6,783 bases of DNA from Spirochaetaceae bacterium (GTDB taxonomy: Bacteria; Spirochaetota; Spirochaetia; Treponematales; Breznakiellaceae), in contig JAITNO010000081.1 of NCBI GenBank assembly GCA_031290405.1, positions 1 to 6,783 on the forward strand, read 5' to 3'. Made by a program: the position numbers and the translations under genes. The notes below the pieces were generated by a model. The model was not told the DNA's origin, did not search any database, and was given only the letters and a program-made list of their open reading frames with translations. Below, in pieces: positions 6,346 through 6,783 of this stretch; the first letter of the stretch is position 1; each line of letters opens with the position of its first letter.

Positions 6346-6783
6346 TCAGGCCAATTCTTCGGCGATGTGGGGGAAAATTGCTATGCTTCGCTTGAGGATG
6401 CCCTGGATGTGGGCGATGGCCGTGCCGTAGTTGGTAAACGGGATGTTCTGGTCGGCGGCGCACTTCTGGCGGTAGACCATCTCACGCTCGTTCAGCATAC
6501 AGGCACCGCAGTGCAGGGCCAGCTTATACGCCGACATATCGTCGGGGAAGCTTCCGCCCGACGAAAAGTCAAACTCTATCTGTTTGCCGGTAAAGTTCCG
6601 TATCCAGCGGGGCAGTTTTACGGTGCCTATGTCGTCGCATTGCCGGTGGTGGGTGCAGCCTTCGCATATCAAGATTCTGTCGCCGTCTTCGAGCGCGTCG
6701 ATGGCCTTGACTCCGCGCACCGCTTGCAGCAAAAAGCCTTTGTAGCGGGCGAAGAGAATCGAAAAGGACGTCAGCGGGATGTC
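6346..6783 (-). CDS. hydF: [FeFe]-hydrogenase maturation GTPase HydF, C-terminal part (5' end outside window)
   Basis: HydF is the cytosolic GTPase scaffold that receives the di-iron precursor built by HydE and HydG and passes it to the hydrogenase apo-enzyme. Only the last 145 residues are visible; the frame is open to the window edge and stops with TGA at 6348-6346. The GTPase and dimerisation domains are outside. The visible part is the Fe-S cluster domain: it opens with PLTSFSILFARYKG, then GDRILICEGCTHHRQCDDIG, KLPRWIR, YKLALHCGACMLNRE-like sequence and PFTNYGTAIAHIQGIL. The family motif C-x-H ... H-C-x-x-C is complete (CTH, then HCGAC), with 45 residues between the two histidines. This is the characteristic HydF arrangement. 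It implies that the organism makes [FeFe]-hydrogenase and should also carry hydE and hydG. It lies upstream of tatT on the same strand, 98 nt away. Confidence 0.95.
   Translation of the reverse strand, partial: DIPLTSFSILFARYKGFLLQAVRGVKAIDALEDGDRILICEGCTHHRQCDDIGTVKLPRWIRNFTGKQIEFDFSSGGSFPDDMSAYKLALHCGACMLNEREMVYRQKCAADQNIPFTNYGTAIAHIQGILKRSIAIFPHIAEELA

Noticed and set aside
6248..6463. N-terminal extension of the TatT-like frame to 6463
   Set aside because: The 72 extra residues overlap hydF, are Arg/Pro-rich and precede a clear lipoprotein leader that begins at 6247.

Overview
The window reads as chromosomal DNA from a treponeme-like spirochaete, with roughly 50% GC judged by eye. The main reason is a three-gene set: a TPR-type lipoprotein (TatT-like), a TRAP solute-binding protein (TatP-like) and a fused small+large TRAP permease (TatQM-like). 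This is the TPR-protein-associated TRAP transporter (TPAT) arrangement known from Treponema pallidum Tp0956-Tp0958. An [FeFe]-hydrogenase maturation gene (hydF) sits next to it, which points to an anaerobic fermentative treponeme, for example of gut type, rather than T. pallidum. The species assignment is inference.

Layout: a plus-strand gene enters from the left edge and stops at 430. Only its last 142 codons are visible, and they look like the C-terminal strands of an outer-membrane beta-barrel protein. Everything else is on the minus strand, read right to left: hydF (C-terminal 145 residues only, stop at 6346), a 98-nt gap, tatT (6247-5357), a 32-nt gap with a strong ribosome binding site, tatP (5324-4302), a 3-nt gap, tatQM (4298-2265), and then uvrC (2268-442), which overlaps tatQM by 4 nt (ATGA). 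uvrC and the plus-strand gene converge with only 11 nt between their stops. A plausible intrinsic terminator for the plus-strand gene lies inside the 3' end of uvrC.

How they work together: TatP should capture a solute in the periplasm, with TatT as its membrane-anchored TPR partner. TatQM should carry the solute across the inner membrane using an ion gradient. UvrC is the nucleotide-excision-repair endonuclease; it is unrelated in function but appears translationally coupled to the transporter. HydF is the scaffold/carrier for the hydrogenase H-cluster.

No RNA genes, CRISPR arrays, insertion sequences or wholly new systems were recognised. The most unusual points are a four-copy heptapeptide (21-bp) tandem repeat at the cytoplasmic N-terminus of TatQM, the atypical ligand motif and signal peptide of TatP, and the uvrC coupling.
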